The notes under the pieces were generated by a model. The model searched no databases and was not told where the DNA came from. It worked only from the letters and a program-made list of their open reading frames with translations. A program made the translations under genes and the position numbers. A DNA stretch of 33,282 bases from Acetobacteraceae bacterium (GTDB taxonomy: Bacteria; Pseudomonadota; Alphaproteobacteria; Acetobacterales; Acetobacteraceae), in assembly GCA_027487675.1 (NCBI GenBank), contig JAIYDD010000123.1, positions 1 through 33,282 of the forward strand, written 5' to 3'. Positions 7,476-14,275 of this stretch are shown here, in pieces; position 1 is the stretch's first letter; every line of letters begins with the position of its first letter.

Positions 7476-9830
7476 ATGAGCGACACCCGAATTTCCGACC
7501 TGCCCGCCGCCGGCGCGCTCGGCGCCGCCGACCTCGCGCCGGTGGTGCAGGGCAGCGGCGCCGGCGCGCAGACGCGCCGCGCCAGCTTCGCGCAGATCAC
7601 CGCCGGCGTGCATGCCGAGCGCATGTTCCACGTCCGCGACTTCGGCGCGGTCGGCAACGGCACCACCGACGACGTCGCCGCGATCCAGGCCGCCATCGAT
7701 GCCGCGGCGGCCGCCGGCGGCGGCATCGTCCGGCTCGGGCCGCGCCGCTACCGCGTGGCGGGCGCCGAGCTGCAGGTGCGGGAGAATGTCTGCCTGGAAG
7801 GCCCGATCTTCCCCGGCGGCCAGCGGCCCTCCGCCGACTACCGCGCCATCCCCGGCACCATCCTGCTGGACGCGTCGCGCACCATCCGCGTGCTGCGCGG
7901 CGCGACCTTCCGCCGCTGCGCCGTGCTCCGCGACGGCATGGGCGCGCCGCCCGCCTCGATGCGCGCCGCCATCAATCTGCGCGCCGCCATGGCCGGCACG
8001 GCCGTGACCATCGGCGATGCCTCCGGCACCCATCACGACGTGCTGGTCGAGGAGCTGCTGATCCTGGGCTTCGACCAGGCCATCCGCTCCGACAACAGCC
8101 AGCGCCTGAACGTCCGGCGCGTGCGCGGCGACAACCGCAACGGCATCTGGCTGTCGCGCACCTACGACATCACCCGCATCCACGACGTGCATTTCTGGCC
8201 CTTCCTGACCGGCAACCTCGGCGGCGTGTCGCGCGTGGAATTCGGCATCTCGGCCATCGCCAACAACGGCTCCGGCCTGATCCGCGTCACCACCTCCTCC
8301 GCGCACGGGCTGGTCACCGGGGACCTCGTGAACCTGGCCGATGTGGGCGGCGTGCCGAACGCCAACACGCGCGCGACGGTCACCGTGATCGACGCGACCC
8401 GCTTCGACCTGCAGGGCCGCACCTTCAGCGGCACCTGGAACGGCGTCGGCTCCATCTCGGTCTGGAACAACCGGCGTCTCGGCACCGCCTTCCGGGTGGA
8501 AAGCAGCGACGTCGCGGAATTCGTCAACTGCTTCTGCTACGGCTACGACGTCGGCTTCGACCTCGCCGACGGCGCGCAGTCGATCCAGCTGCACAATTGC
8601 AGCGTCGACGACCTGCTCTCGCTGCGCGACCCGCTGACCGTCGGCGCCTGGATCCGCGGCACCGCCTTCCGCACCAAGTGGGTCGGCGGCTTCATCAGCA
8701 GCATGGCCACCGCCATCCGCGTCAACAGCACCTCGCCCAACAACGGCGACAACCAGTTCGTCGGCGTGATGGTGGGCGGCGCCGGCGCGGGGCGCACGGT
8801 GGAGGTGCTGGATGGCGGCCTCACCCTCGTCGCCTGCGACCTGCCGGCCGCGACCGTCTACCTGGCGACCGCCGGCGACAGCCTCTCGGTCGTCGCCACC
8901 GACACGCGCTCGACGCTGTTCCAGGGCCAGACGAACGCCGACCTCGGGCGCATCGTGCTGGTCGGCAACCGCGCCCAGGCCATCGGCTCCTCCCCCGACC
9001 AGCAGCGCGTCGTGCTGCACCGCCGGTCCGAGACGCTGGGCGGCGCCTTCGACATCGAGAACCAGGACGCGGCGGTCACCTACACGCTCTCCGTCGGCAG
9101 CGGCGCGCTCGCGCCGCTCGCCATCGGCGGCGATGCCTTCGGCAACCCGAATGGCGGCGTGGTGCTCGGCGCGGAAAGCGGCATGACCCAGCCGATGACG
9201 CTGACGCTGCGCCGCGCCTCCGCCACGCCGGCGAACGGCGATCCGCTGGGCCGCATCGCCTTCAGCGGCGCGAACGCGGCCGGCACCCAGACCGTCTTCG
9301 CCCGCGCCGGCGCCACCAGCGAGGCGGTGGCGACGGGCGGCGAATCCGGCGCCTTCGTGGTGGAGACGCGCAGCGGCGCGACGCTGGCCGAGCGCCTGCG
9401 CGTCGCCGCCGACGGCACGGTGACGCTGACGGGCCAGGTGGTCCTGCCCTCCGACCCCACCGCGAACACCCACGCCGCGCGCAAGGGCTATGTGGACGCG
9501 CAGTTCACCGCGCGCCGCCTGCCGGTGCTGGCGCTCGCCTCCGCCACCGCGCTGACGCATGCCGCGCACAATGGCCGCCTGCTCTGCGCCAATGCCGGCA
9601 CCACGCTGTCGATCGACTGGGCGGCCACCGGCGACGGCTTCTCCTGCCTCGTCGCCAACCGCAGCGGCGTCGACCTGTCCCTCACCATGACGGGCTTCAC
9701 CGGCACCGCGCCGAGCAACCCGGACGGGCTGGCGAAGCTGCGCGCCGGCGGGCTGGCGACCCTGATCGCGCTGAGCCCGGATGGCGGCACCACGCGGCTG
9801 CTGCTGCTGGCCGGCGCGGGGGCGGCCTGA
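7476..9830 (+). CDS. Tailspike/tail-fibre-like protein with pectate-lyase-type beta-helix
   Basis: 784 residues, apparently modular. Residues about 6-41 (ISDLPAAGALGAADLAPVVQG) match the short anchor found at the N-terminus of many phage tail fibres. From residue 52, VRDFGAVGNGTTDDVAAIQ followed by a Gly-rich IVRLGPRRY is the hallmark start of the pectate-lyase superfamily right-handed beta-helix (Pfam Pectate_lyase_3 type), used by phage spikes that bind or degrade polysaccharide. The middle is long, polar and beta-rich. Residues about 653-675 (VLPSDPTANTHAARKGYVDAQ) are the linker typical of siphophage fibre C-termini, followed by a roughly 110-residue tip domain. Catalytic residues cannot be assigned by eye. 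The stop overlaps the next start (TGATG), so the next gene is coupled. Confidence 0.85.
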   Translation: MSDTRISDLPAAGALGAADLAPVVQGSGAGAQTRRASFAQITAGVHAERMFHVRDFGAVGNGTTDDVAAIQAAIDAAAAAGGGIVRLGPRRYRVAGAELQVRENVCLEGPIFPGGQRPSADYRAIPGTILLDASRTIRVLRGATFRRCAVLRDGMGAPPASMRAAINLRAAMAGTAVTIGDASGTHHDVLVEELLILGFDQAIRSDNSQRLNVRRVRGDNRNGIWLSRTYDITRIHDVHFWPFLTGNLGGVSRVEFGISAIANNGSGLIRVTTSSAHGLVTGDLVNLADVGGVPNANTRATVTVIDATRFDLQGRTFSGTWNGVGSISVWNNRRLGTAFRVESSDVAEFVNCFCYGYDVGFDLADGAQSIQLHNCSVDDLLSLRDPLTVGAWIRGTAFRTKWVGGFISSMATAIRVNSTSPNNGDNQFVGVMVGGAGAGRTVEVLDGGLTLVACDLPAATVYLATAGDSLSVVATDTRSTLFQGQTNADLGRIVLVGNRAQAIGSSPDQQRVVLHRRSETLGGAFDIENQDAAVTYTLSVGSGALAPLAIGGDAFGNPNGGVVLGAESGMTQPMTLTLRRASATPANGDPLGRIAFSGANAAGTQTVFARAGATSEAVATGGESGAFVVETRSGATLAERLRVAADGTVTLTGQVVLPSDPTANTHAARKGYVDAQFTARRLPVLALASATALTHAAHNGRLLCANAGTTLSIDWAATGDGFSCLVANRSGVDLSLTMTGFTGTAPSNPDGLAKLRAGGLATLIALSPDGGTTRLLLLAGAGAA

Positions 9831-11107
9831 TGAGCCTCGCCCTCCCCGCCCTTCTCGGCGCCCTCGGCGGCGGGCCGCGCCGCCTGGTCGCGCCCGGCGT
9901 GCTCGACCCCGCGATCGGCTTCGCGCGCGCCCAGGTCAACACCCGCTCCACCGCGCTCGGGCCCGACGGCGCGGCCTGGCAGGAATACCTGGCCGACCAG
10001 CCGCGCTTCCACGGCACGGCGCGGCGCCTGCTCCTCGCCGGGCAGCGCACCAACGCGTTGCGCAACCCGCGCTGCGAGGGCGCGGTCGCCGGCATCGTCG
10101 GCACCCTGCCGACGAACTGGACCGAAACCCGCCCCGCCGGCGTCTCGCGCGAGGTGATCGGCACCGGCACGGAGGACGGCATCCAGTACCTGGAAGTGCG
10201 CTATTTCGGCACGGTGACGGCCGCCGCCGCCATCACCCTGCGCGGCGAATCGCTGACGCAGGTGGTGGCCGCGGTGGGCGAGAGCTGGGTGTCCAGCTGC
10301 TTCCTGCGCCTGGTGGCCGGCGCGCTGCCGCCGGTGGCCTGCACCACCGCGATCTCCGGCCGCACCGCGGGCGGCACGCAGACCGGCGTCAGCTCCGCAA
10401 CCGTCGCGCCCACCGGCGCGCCGCTGTCCAGCCAGCGCGTCGCGGTGGCGCGCACCATGGCCGATCCGACGACGGCGCGCGTCAGCGCGAACAACTTCAC
10501 CACCGCGACCATCCCGGTGGACACCGTGGTCGACTTCGCGCTCCGCCTCGGCTGGCCGCAGCTGGAACAGGGAAGCTTCGCCTCCCTACCCATCCTGCCG
10601 CCGGCGGGCAGCCCGCAGGCCAGCACGCGCGGCCCCGAACAGGCCAGCGCATCGCTCGGCGCGCTCGGCATCGGCGCGGGCGGCGCCTGCACGCTGCTGC
10701 TCTCCGCCCTGCTGCCGCAGGCGGCGCCGTCCGGCGTCGGGCAGACGCTGCTGCAGCTCGACGATGGCGGCACCACGGCGCGCCTCGCGCTCGACAACCC
10801 GGCCGGCGGCAGCACGCTGCGCCTGGCCGCCGCCGCCAACACCGCCGCCCTCGGCAGCATGACGCCGGGCACGACCTTCCGGGTCGCGCTGGCGATCGAC
10901 GGCGCCGGGCGGATCGCCGCCAGCCTGAACGGCGCGGCCGCCATCGCCGCGACCGGCGGGCCCGCATCGGGGCTCACCACGCTGCGCATCGGCAGCCAGG
11001 CGGGCGGCGCCAACCCGGCCTTCGGCGAGTTCGGCCTGGTCGCGGTGCTGCCCTTCGCCACCCCGGATGCGGCGCTGCCCGCGCTGGCCGCCACCCTCCC
11101 CGCCTGA
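9830..11107 (+). CDS. Phage head-spike/fibre-like protein with C-terminal LamG-like domain
   Basis: 425 residues, starting on the ATG that shares its A with the preceding TGA. The N-terminal part contains RFHGTARRLLLAGQRTNALRNPRCEGA, a pattern seen in phage fibre and head-spike proteins in which R-T-N-(L/A)-L is followed by a beta-sandwich. The final roughly 130 residues (ACTLLLSALLPQ..., FRVALAIDGAGRIAASLNG, TTLRIGSQAGGANPAFGEFGLVAVLP) look like a concanavalin A/LamG jelly roll, a common carbohydrate-binding fold. I infer a receptor- or capsule-binding structural protein working with the beta-helix protein encoded immediately before it. No enzyme motif is seen and no signal peptide is present, which fits assembly on a particle rather than secretion. 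Confidence 0.75.
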   Translation: MSLALPALLGALGGGPRRLVAPGVLDPAIGFARAQVNTRSTALGPDGAAWQEYLADQPRFHGTARRLLLAGQRTNALRNPRCEGAVAGIVGTLPTNWTETRPAGVSREVIGTGTEDGIQYLEVRYFGTVTAAAAITLRGESLTQVVAAVGESWVSSCFLRLVAGALPPVACTTAISGRTAGGTQTGVSSATVAPTGAPLSSQRVAVARTMADPTTARVSANNFTTATIPVDTVVDFALRLGWPQLEQGSFASLPILPPAGSPQASTRGPEQASASLGALGIGAGGACTLLLSALLPQAAPSGVGQTLLQLDDGGTTARLALDNPAGGSTLRLAAAANTAALGSMTPGTTFRVALAIDGAGRIAASLNGAAAIAATGGPASGLTTLRIGSQAGGANPAFGEFGLVAVLPFATPDAALPALAATLPA

Positions 11108-11118
11108 ACGGAGAGACC

Positions 11119-11388
11119 ATGACGACCTGGACCATGCTCGCCTGGCACGGACCGCCGGCGACGGTGGAGGCGGCGCTGCGCGCGCTCGGCTGGCACCCGC
11201 CGGAGGAAGCGCCCGCCATCGCCCCGCCCCCCGGCATCGGCGGGCTGCTGCCCGCGCCGGGCATGCCGCTGCCCGTGCTCGACGGCGTCGCCCATGCCGC
11301 GGTGGTGGCGCGCGAGGCGCTGCCGACCCCGCCCGGCCTGGAGCCCACCGATTCGGCCGAGGCCGCCGCGCTGCTCGGCAGCTTCTGA
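11119..11388 (+). CDS. Small protein of the fibre module, unknown function
   Basis: 89 residues, with a good ribosome binding site (GGAGAG at 11110-11115, 3 nt before the ATG) and 11 bp after the previous stop. It begins MTTWTMLAWHGPPATVEAALRALGWHPPEEAP and is rich in Pro, Ala and Leu. The C-terminus ends EAAALLGSF. I recognise no domain. Its position between two fibre-like genes, its tight spacing and its own ribosome binding site argue that it is real and belongs to the module, perhaps as an assembly chaperone or small structural protein; that role is a guess. Confidence 0.7.
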   Translation: MTTWTMLAWHGPPATVEAALRALGWHPPEEAPAIAPPPGIGGLLPAPGMPLPVLDGVAHAAVVAREALPTPPGLEPTDSAEAAALLGSF

Positions 11389-11420
11389 CCGCCCCCCGCC
11401 CATCCAGAGGACACCCTGCC

Positions 11421-11795
11421 ATGACCGACCTGACCGACCACGCCAAGAACCTGCTGGCCCGCGCGCTGTGCGGCCGCCTGCCGACGCTGCCCACCGGCGT
11501 CTGGGCGGGCCTCGGCACCGGCGGCGCCGATGCCACCGGCGTCACCGGCGAGCCCGCCGGCACCGGCTATGCCCGCCAGCGCGCGACCTTCAGCGGCACC
11601 GGCGTGCAGCGCAACGTCGAGGCGCTGACCTTCACCTTCACCGGCCCCGCCGGCACCATCACCCATGTCGGGCTGTTCGACGCCGCCAGCGGCGGCAACC
11701 CGCTGACCCATTCCACCCTGGCCCAGCCGGTGACGGTGGGCGGCCCCGGGACGATCACCATCCCGGTGGAGTTCCTCACCATCACGCCCGAGTAA
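11421..11795 (+). CDS. Gp80-like phage tail fibre protein
   Basis: 124 residues with AGAGGA at 11406-11411 upstream of the ATG. The sequence follows a pattern well known from small siphophage tail fibre proteins: an N-terminal DHAKNLLARALCGR helix, then VWAGLGTGG, a stretch around GEPAGTGYARQRATF, an aromatic-rich ALTFTFTGPAGTITHVGLFDAASGGNPL, and a final strand ending TITIPVEFLTITPE. The family has no known catalytic activity and is predicted to be a particle component. It is the last gene of the module, followed by a possible stem-loop 10 bp past the stop. Confidence 0.82.
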   Translation: MTDLTDHAKNLLARALCGRLPTLPTGVWAGLGTGGADATGVTGEPAGTGYARQRATFSGTGVQRNVEALTFTFTGPAGTITHVGLFDAASGGNPLTHSTLAQPVTVGGPGTITIPVEFLTITPE

Positions 11796-11804
11796 ATTCG
11801 ACGT

Positions 11805-11819
11805 GACAGTTCGGCTGTC
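11805..11819 (+). terminator. Possible stem-loop after the fibre module
   Basis: GACAG-TTCGG-CTGTC lies 10 bp after the stop of the last fibre-module gene. The loop includes UUCG, which stabilises hairpins. The stem is only 5 bp and no T-tract follows, so it may be a weak terminator or an operator for the regulator gene that begins 66 bp downstream. Confidence 0.3.
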
Positions 11820-11885
11820 CAGGCGCTTGAAGTTGAGGCGGGCAGTCGGATAACCTGTCTGGGCTGGGGTTGGGGAGAGACAGGC

Positions 11886-12629
11886 GTGAACCCGCTGGAT
11901 GCGGCCAGGGGCTTGGCGCGCGATGCGTTGGGCGGCGAGATCTGCGGCACCTGCGGGTCGCGGGTCACCGGTCTCTGCCGCCCGCTCGACGCGGCGACGC
12001 TCGATGACGTGCTCGCCGAGGCCGAGCAGCTGGACCTGCCCGCCCGCAACACCCTCTTCGAGGAGGGCTCGCGCGCCGGCCACGTCTTCACGCTGATCCA
12101 GGGCACCGCCAAGCTGACGCGCCTGCTGCCGGATGGACGGCAGCAGGTGCTCGGCTTCCGCTTCGCCGGCGACGTGCTGGGCTACACCGCCAGCGACCGC
12201 TACCCCTTCGCGGCGGAACTGCTGACCTCGGCCCGGGTCTGCCGCCTGGAACGCCGCCGGCTCGATGGCCTGCTGCGCCGCTACCCGGCGCTCGAGCGGC
12301 GCTTTCTCGATCTCTGCGTGCAGGAACTCGCCGCGACGCAGGAACAGCTGGTGAATGTCGGCCGGCGCACCGCGGAAGGCCGGGTCGCCGCCTTCCTGCT
12401 CTCGCTGGCCGAGGCCGGGCGGCGGCGCAACCAGGCCGACCCGGTGCTCGCCATGCCCATGACGCGGGCGGACATCGCCGATTTCCTGGGCCTGACCCTG
12501 GAGACGGTCAGCCGGACCGTCACCGCCTTCCGCCGCCGCGGCTGGGTGCGCGAGCCGGCGCATGGCCGGATCGAGATCCTCCGCCGCGACCAGCTCGTCG
12601 AGCTGACGGAGGGCGCCGCGATCGACTGA
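11886..12629 (+). CDS. fnrL: Crp/Fnr-family oxygen-sensing regulator (FnrL-type, Fe-S)
   Basis: 247 residues from a GTG at 11886, with GGGGAGAG 6 nt upstream. Cysteines at residues 20, 23 and 31 (C-X2-C-X7-C) plus Cys119 reproduce the spacing I know from FnrL-type proteins, including 88 residues between the third and fourth cysteine. It should therefore bind an oxygen-labile [4Fe-4S] cluster. The cNMP-like beta-barrel spans about 38-125 (FEEGSRAGHVFTLIQG, LPDGRQQVLGFRFAGDVLG). A dimerisation helix follows, then the HTH with ADIADFLGLTLETVSRTVTAF, which keeps the Glu and Ser-Arg that read TTGAT half-sites. It probably activates microaerobic genes when oxygen is low. It faces hsp20-DUF1150 tail to tail. 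No clear Fnr box was found in front of it. Confidence 0.9.
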   Translation: MNPLDAARGLARDALGGEICGTCGSRVTGLCRPLDAATLDDVLAEAEQLDLPARNTLFEEGSRAGHVFTLIQGTAKLTRLLPDGRQQVLGFRFAGDVLGYTASDRYPFAAELLTSARVCRLERRRLDGLLRRYPALERRFLDLCVQELAATQEQLVNVGRRTAEGRVAAFLLSLAEAGRRRNQADPVLAMPMTRADIADFLGLTLETVSRTVTAFRRRGWVREPAHGRIEILRRDQLVELTEGAAID

Positions 12630-12638
12630 CGCGGCGCC
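12612..12638. terminator. Bidirectional hairpin between convergent fnrL and the DUF1150 gene
   Basis: A perfect 9-bp inverted repeat, GGCGCCGCG at 12612-12620 and CGCGGCGCC at 12630-12638, with a 9-nt loop that contains the fnrL stop codon. It lies 9 bp from the convergent DUF1150 stop (12648). There are no flanking T-tracts, which is common in very GC-rich genomes. It probably ends transcription from both sides. Confidence 0.55.
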
Positions 12639-12647
12639 GCCGGCGGG

Positions 12648-12902
12648 TCAGTGGACCAGCGCCGGCTCCATCTCGTGCTGGCGGATCGCCGCGGCGGCCA
12701 GGCTGGCGCTCGGCGCCGCGCCGATCGGCGTGCCGTCCGCGGCATGGATCGCGAAGGCGACCGCCCCGTTCAGCAGCACCGGGCGGACATAGGCCAGCTC
12801 CGCGGCCCAGAGCGCGGCGAAATCCTGCGGCGAGAGGTTGCGCAGCTCGATCGCCGTGATGATGGTCCGGCCCTGGTCGGCGCCGGTGTCGTTCTCGGTC
12901 AT
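12648..12902 (-). CDS. DUF1150 family protein
   Basis: 84 residues. The core ELAYVRPVLLNGAVAFAIHAADGTPIG followed by AAAAIRQHEMEPALVH fits the DUF1150 family. These are small alphaproteobacterial proteins with a Y-V-R-P motif near the centre and a C-terminus of the form ...P-x-x-V-H. The gene is downstream of hsp20 in the same direction with a 132-bp gap, the arrangement usual for this family, which suggests co-expression under heat or proteotoxic stress. The molecular function is unknown. The intervening gap shows no further gene. Confidence 0.85.
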   Translation of the reverse strand: MTENDTGADQGRTIITAIELRNLSPQDFAALWAAELAYVRPVLLNGAVAFAIHAADGTPIGAAPSASLAAAAIRQHEMEPALVH

Positions 12903-13034
12903 CCTGTTCTCCTCCTGGCGCGTCCGTCCGGGGGAAGCGTCGCAGCGGCCGGTTGACCGGCCGTCACCAAGGCTACCCCTGCACCTGTCCTTGCAAGGCC
13001 CACGCCATCCTAAACGCCGAAGGGCACCGATCGG

Positions 13035-13514
13035 TCACCCCTCCTTCGACCGACCCTCCAGGGGCTCGGCCACGCCGCCGACCAGGGGGCGCTGCGCGCC
13101 CGTCCCGCGGCTGGCGATCTTGATCGTCTTCACCTTCGCCTCCGGCATCGGGCGGCGCAGGTCGACATGCAGCAGGCCGTTGTCCAGCCAGGCGCCTTCC
13201 ACCTCGATCCCCTCGGCCAGCACGAAGGCGCGCTGGAACTGGCGGGCGGCGATGCCGCGGTGCAGGAAGACCCGGCCTTCCGTCTCGTCGCGCTGGCGCC
13301 CGCGGATCACCAGCTGGTTGTCCTCCTGCGTGATCTGCAAATCGTCCATCGAGAAGCCGGCCACCGCGAGGGTGATGCGCAGCCGCGTCTCCCCGGTCTG
13401 CTCGATGTTGTAGGGGGGGTAGCCGTCGGCGCTCTTCTGCACGCGGTCAAGCATCTGCTCGAGATGGTCGAAGCCCAGGAAGAGCGGAGAGCCGAACAGC
13501 GACGGACGCGACAT
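13035..13514 (-). CDS. ibpA: Small heat shock protein, Hsp20/IbpA family
   Basis: 159 residues from the ATG at 13514, with AGGGG about 9 nt upstream. An open frame extends upstream, but its Gly/Pro/Arg-rich translation is not Hsp20-like. The N-terminus SPLFLGFDHLEQMLDRV is the IbpA-type start. PPYNIEQTGETRLRITLAVAGFSMDDL opens the alpha-crystallin domain, and GRQRDETEGRVFLHRGIAARQFQRAFVLAEGIEV and NGLLHVDLRRP (the A/N-G-x-L signature) complete it. The C-terminal tail contains the I-x-I-type KTIKIAS used for oligomerisation. It is an ATP-independent holdase in the cytoplasm. The DUF1150 gene follows. Confidence 0.95.
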   Translation of the reverse strand: MSRPSLFGSPLFLGFDHLEQMLDRVQKSADGYPPYNIEQTGETRLRITLAVAGFSMDDLQITQEDNQLVIRGRQRDETEGRVFLHRGIAARQFQRAFVLAEGIEVEGAWLDNGLLHVDLRRPMPEAKVKTIKIASRGTGAQRPLVGGVAEPLEGRSKEG

Positions 13515-13681
13515 GGCCGAAACCCCTGGGGCGCTGCCCCCGGGCCCGTCCGGCGGCCCATCCCGGCCCCCCCGCGTCCCTGCCCGCCCCCGAGGGACGG
13601 CGCCGGGCGAATGGGCGAGGCTCCGATTCCACGGGGCCCGAGGCACCCCGCCGCGCAAAATCTTGGCGGGACGGCACGGCG

Positions 13682-13710
13682 TTGCAAGGGGTGCGGGCCG
13701 GGGCTACCTC
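13682..13710 (+). promoter_or_regulatory. Candidate sigma70-type promoter for def-fmt-truA
   Basis: TTGCAA at 13682-13687, a 17-nt spacer and TACCTC at 13705-13710, about 37 nt before the def ATG. The -35 is good and the -10 is weak. It lies in the 233-bp divergent region shared with hsp20, which otherwise shows only GC-rich sequence. Confidence 0.35.
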
Positions 13711-13747
13711 TGCCGCCCTTCCCGGACCGCCGACGCATGACCGACGC

Positions 13748-14275
13748 ATGACAACCGCGCCCGAGCTGCTGCCCATCCTGATCGTCCCCGATGCGCGGCT
13801 GCGCCAGAAGGCCAGGCCCGTGGCGCCGAACGACCCGCGCATCCCGGCGCTCGCCGAGCGGATGCTCGCGACCATGTACAAGGCCCCGGGCATCGGCCTG
13901 GCGGGCCCGCAGGTGGGCGAGCTGCTTCGGCTGGTCGTCATCGACATCCACCCCGACGACAAGCCCGACCCCATTGTCCTGGTGAACCCCGAGATCGTCG
14001 CCGCCAGCGCCGAGGCCGCGACGCGGGAGGAAGGCTGCCTCTCGCTGCCCGGCCAGTATGCCGAGGTGACGCGCCCTGCGCGGGTGAAGGTGCGCTGGAC
14101 CGACCTGGCCGGCGCGAGGCGGGAGGTGGAGGCCGACGGCCTGCTCTCCGCCTGCCTGCAGCATGAGATCGACCATCTGGATGGCCGGCTCTTCGTCGAC
14201 CATGTCTCGGCGCTGAAGCGCAACATGCTGCTGCGCAAGCTGGCCAAGGAGCAGAAGGCCAAGGCGCGCGAATGA
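13748..14275 (+). CDS. def: Peptide deformylase
   Basis: 175 residues, normal length. All three family motifs are present: GIGLAGPQ at 48-55 (the consensus G-x-G-x-A-A-x-Q has Ala where this protein has Gly53), EGCLSLPG with metal ligand Cys97, and QHEIDHLDG with ligands His139 and His143 and catalytic Glu140. It removes the formyl group from the N-terminal formyl-methionine of new proteins, using a ferrous or similar metal ion. The stop overlaps the fmt start (ATGA), so formylation and deformylation functions are coexpressed. The start at 13748 gives the family-typical N-terminus ([17 protein letters not shown]). Confidence 0.97.
   Translation: MTTAPELLPILIVPDARLRQKARPVAPNDPRIPALAERMLATMYKAPGIGLAGPQVGELLRLVVIDIHPDDKPDPIVLVNPEIVAASAEAATREEGCLSLPGQYAEVTRPARVKVRWTDLAGARREVEADGLLSACLQHEIDHLDGRLFVDHVSALKRNMLLRKLAKEQKAKARE

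Noticed and set aside
6672-9569. A 965-codon open frame on the minus strand opposite the fibre genes
   Set aside because: It is rich in Gly, Ala, Arg and His with no recognisable domain, and lies opposite genes with clear phage-fibre motifs and ribosome binding sites. Long antisense frames are expected at this GC content.
6771-11795. A complete prophage
   Set aside because: No integrase, att-like repeats, terminase, portal, capsid, tape-measure or lysis genes are present on either side; flanks are ordinary metabolic genes.
11796-11885. Fnr box in front of fnrL
   Set aside because: TTGA half-sites occur (CTTGAAGTTGAG) but as direct, not inverted, copies. No TTGAT-N4-ATCAA site is present.
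10974-12563. A long minus-strand open frame across the fibre-module end and fnrL
   Set aside because: It covers the antisense of well-supported genes, and its translation is low-complexity and matches no family.
13501-13658. Longer Hsp20 with a 48-residue N-terminal extension
   Set aside because: The extension is Gly/Pro/Arg-rich intergenic translation; the ATG at 13514 gives the normal family start and has an upstream AGGGG.
13660-13688. Possible RpoH-type heat-shock promoter for hsp20 (CTTG ... CCAAGAT on the minus strand)
   Set aside because: The -10 part is a poor match, the spacing is 18 nt, and it is about 146 nt before the start codon. Not convincing without transcription-start data.
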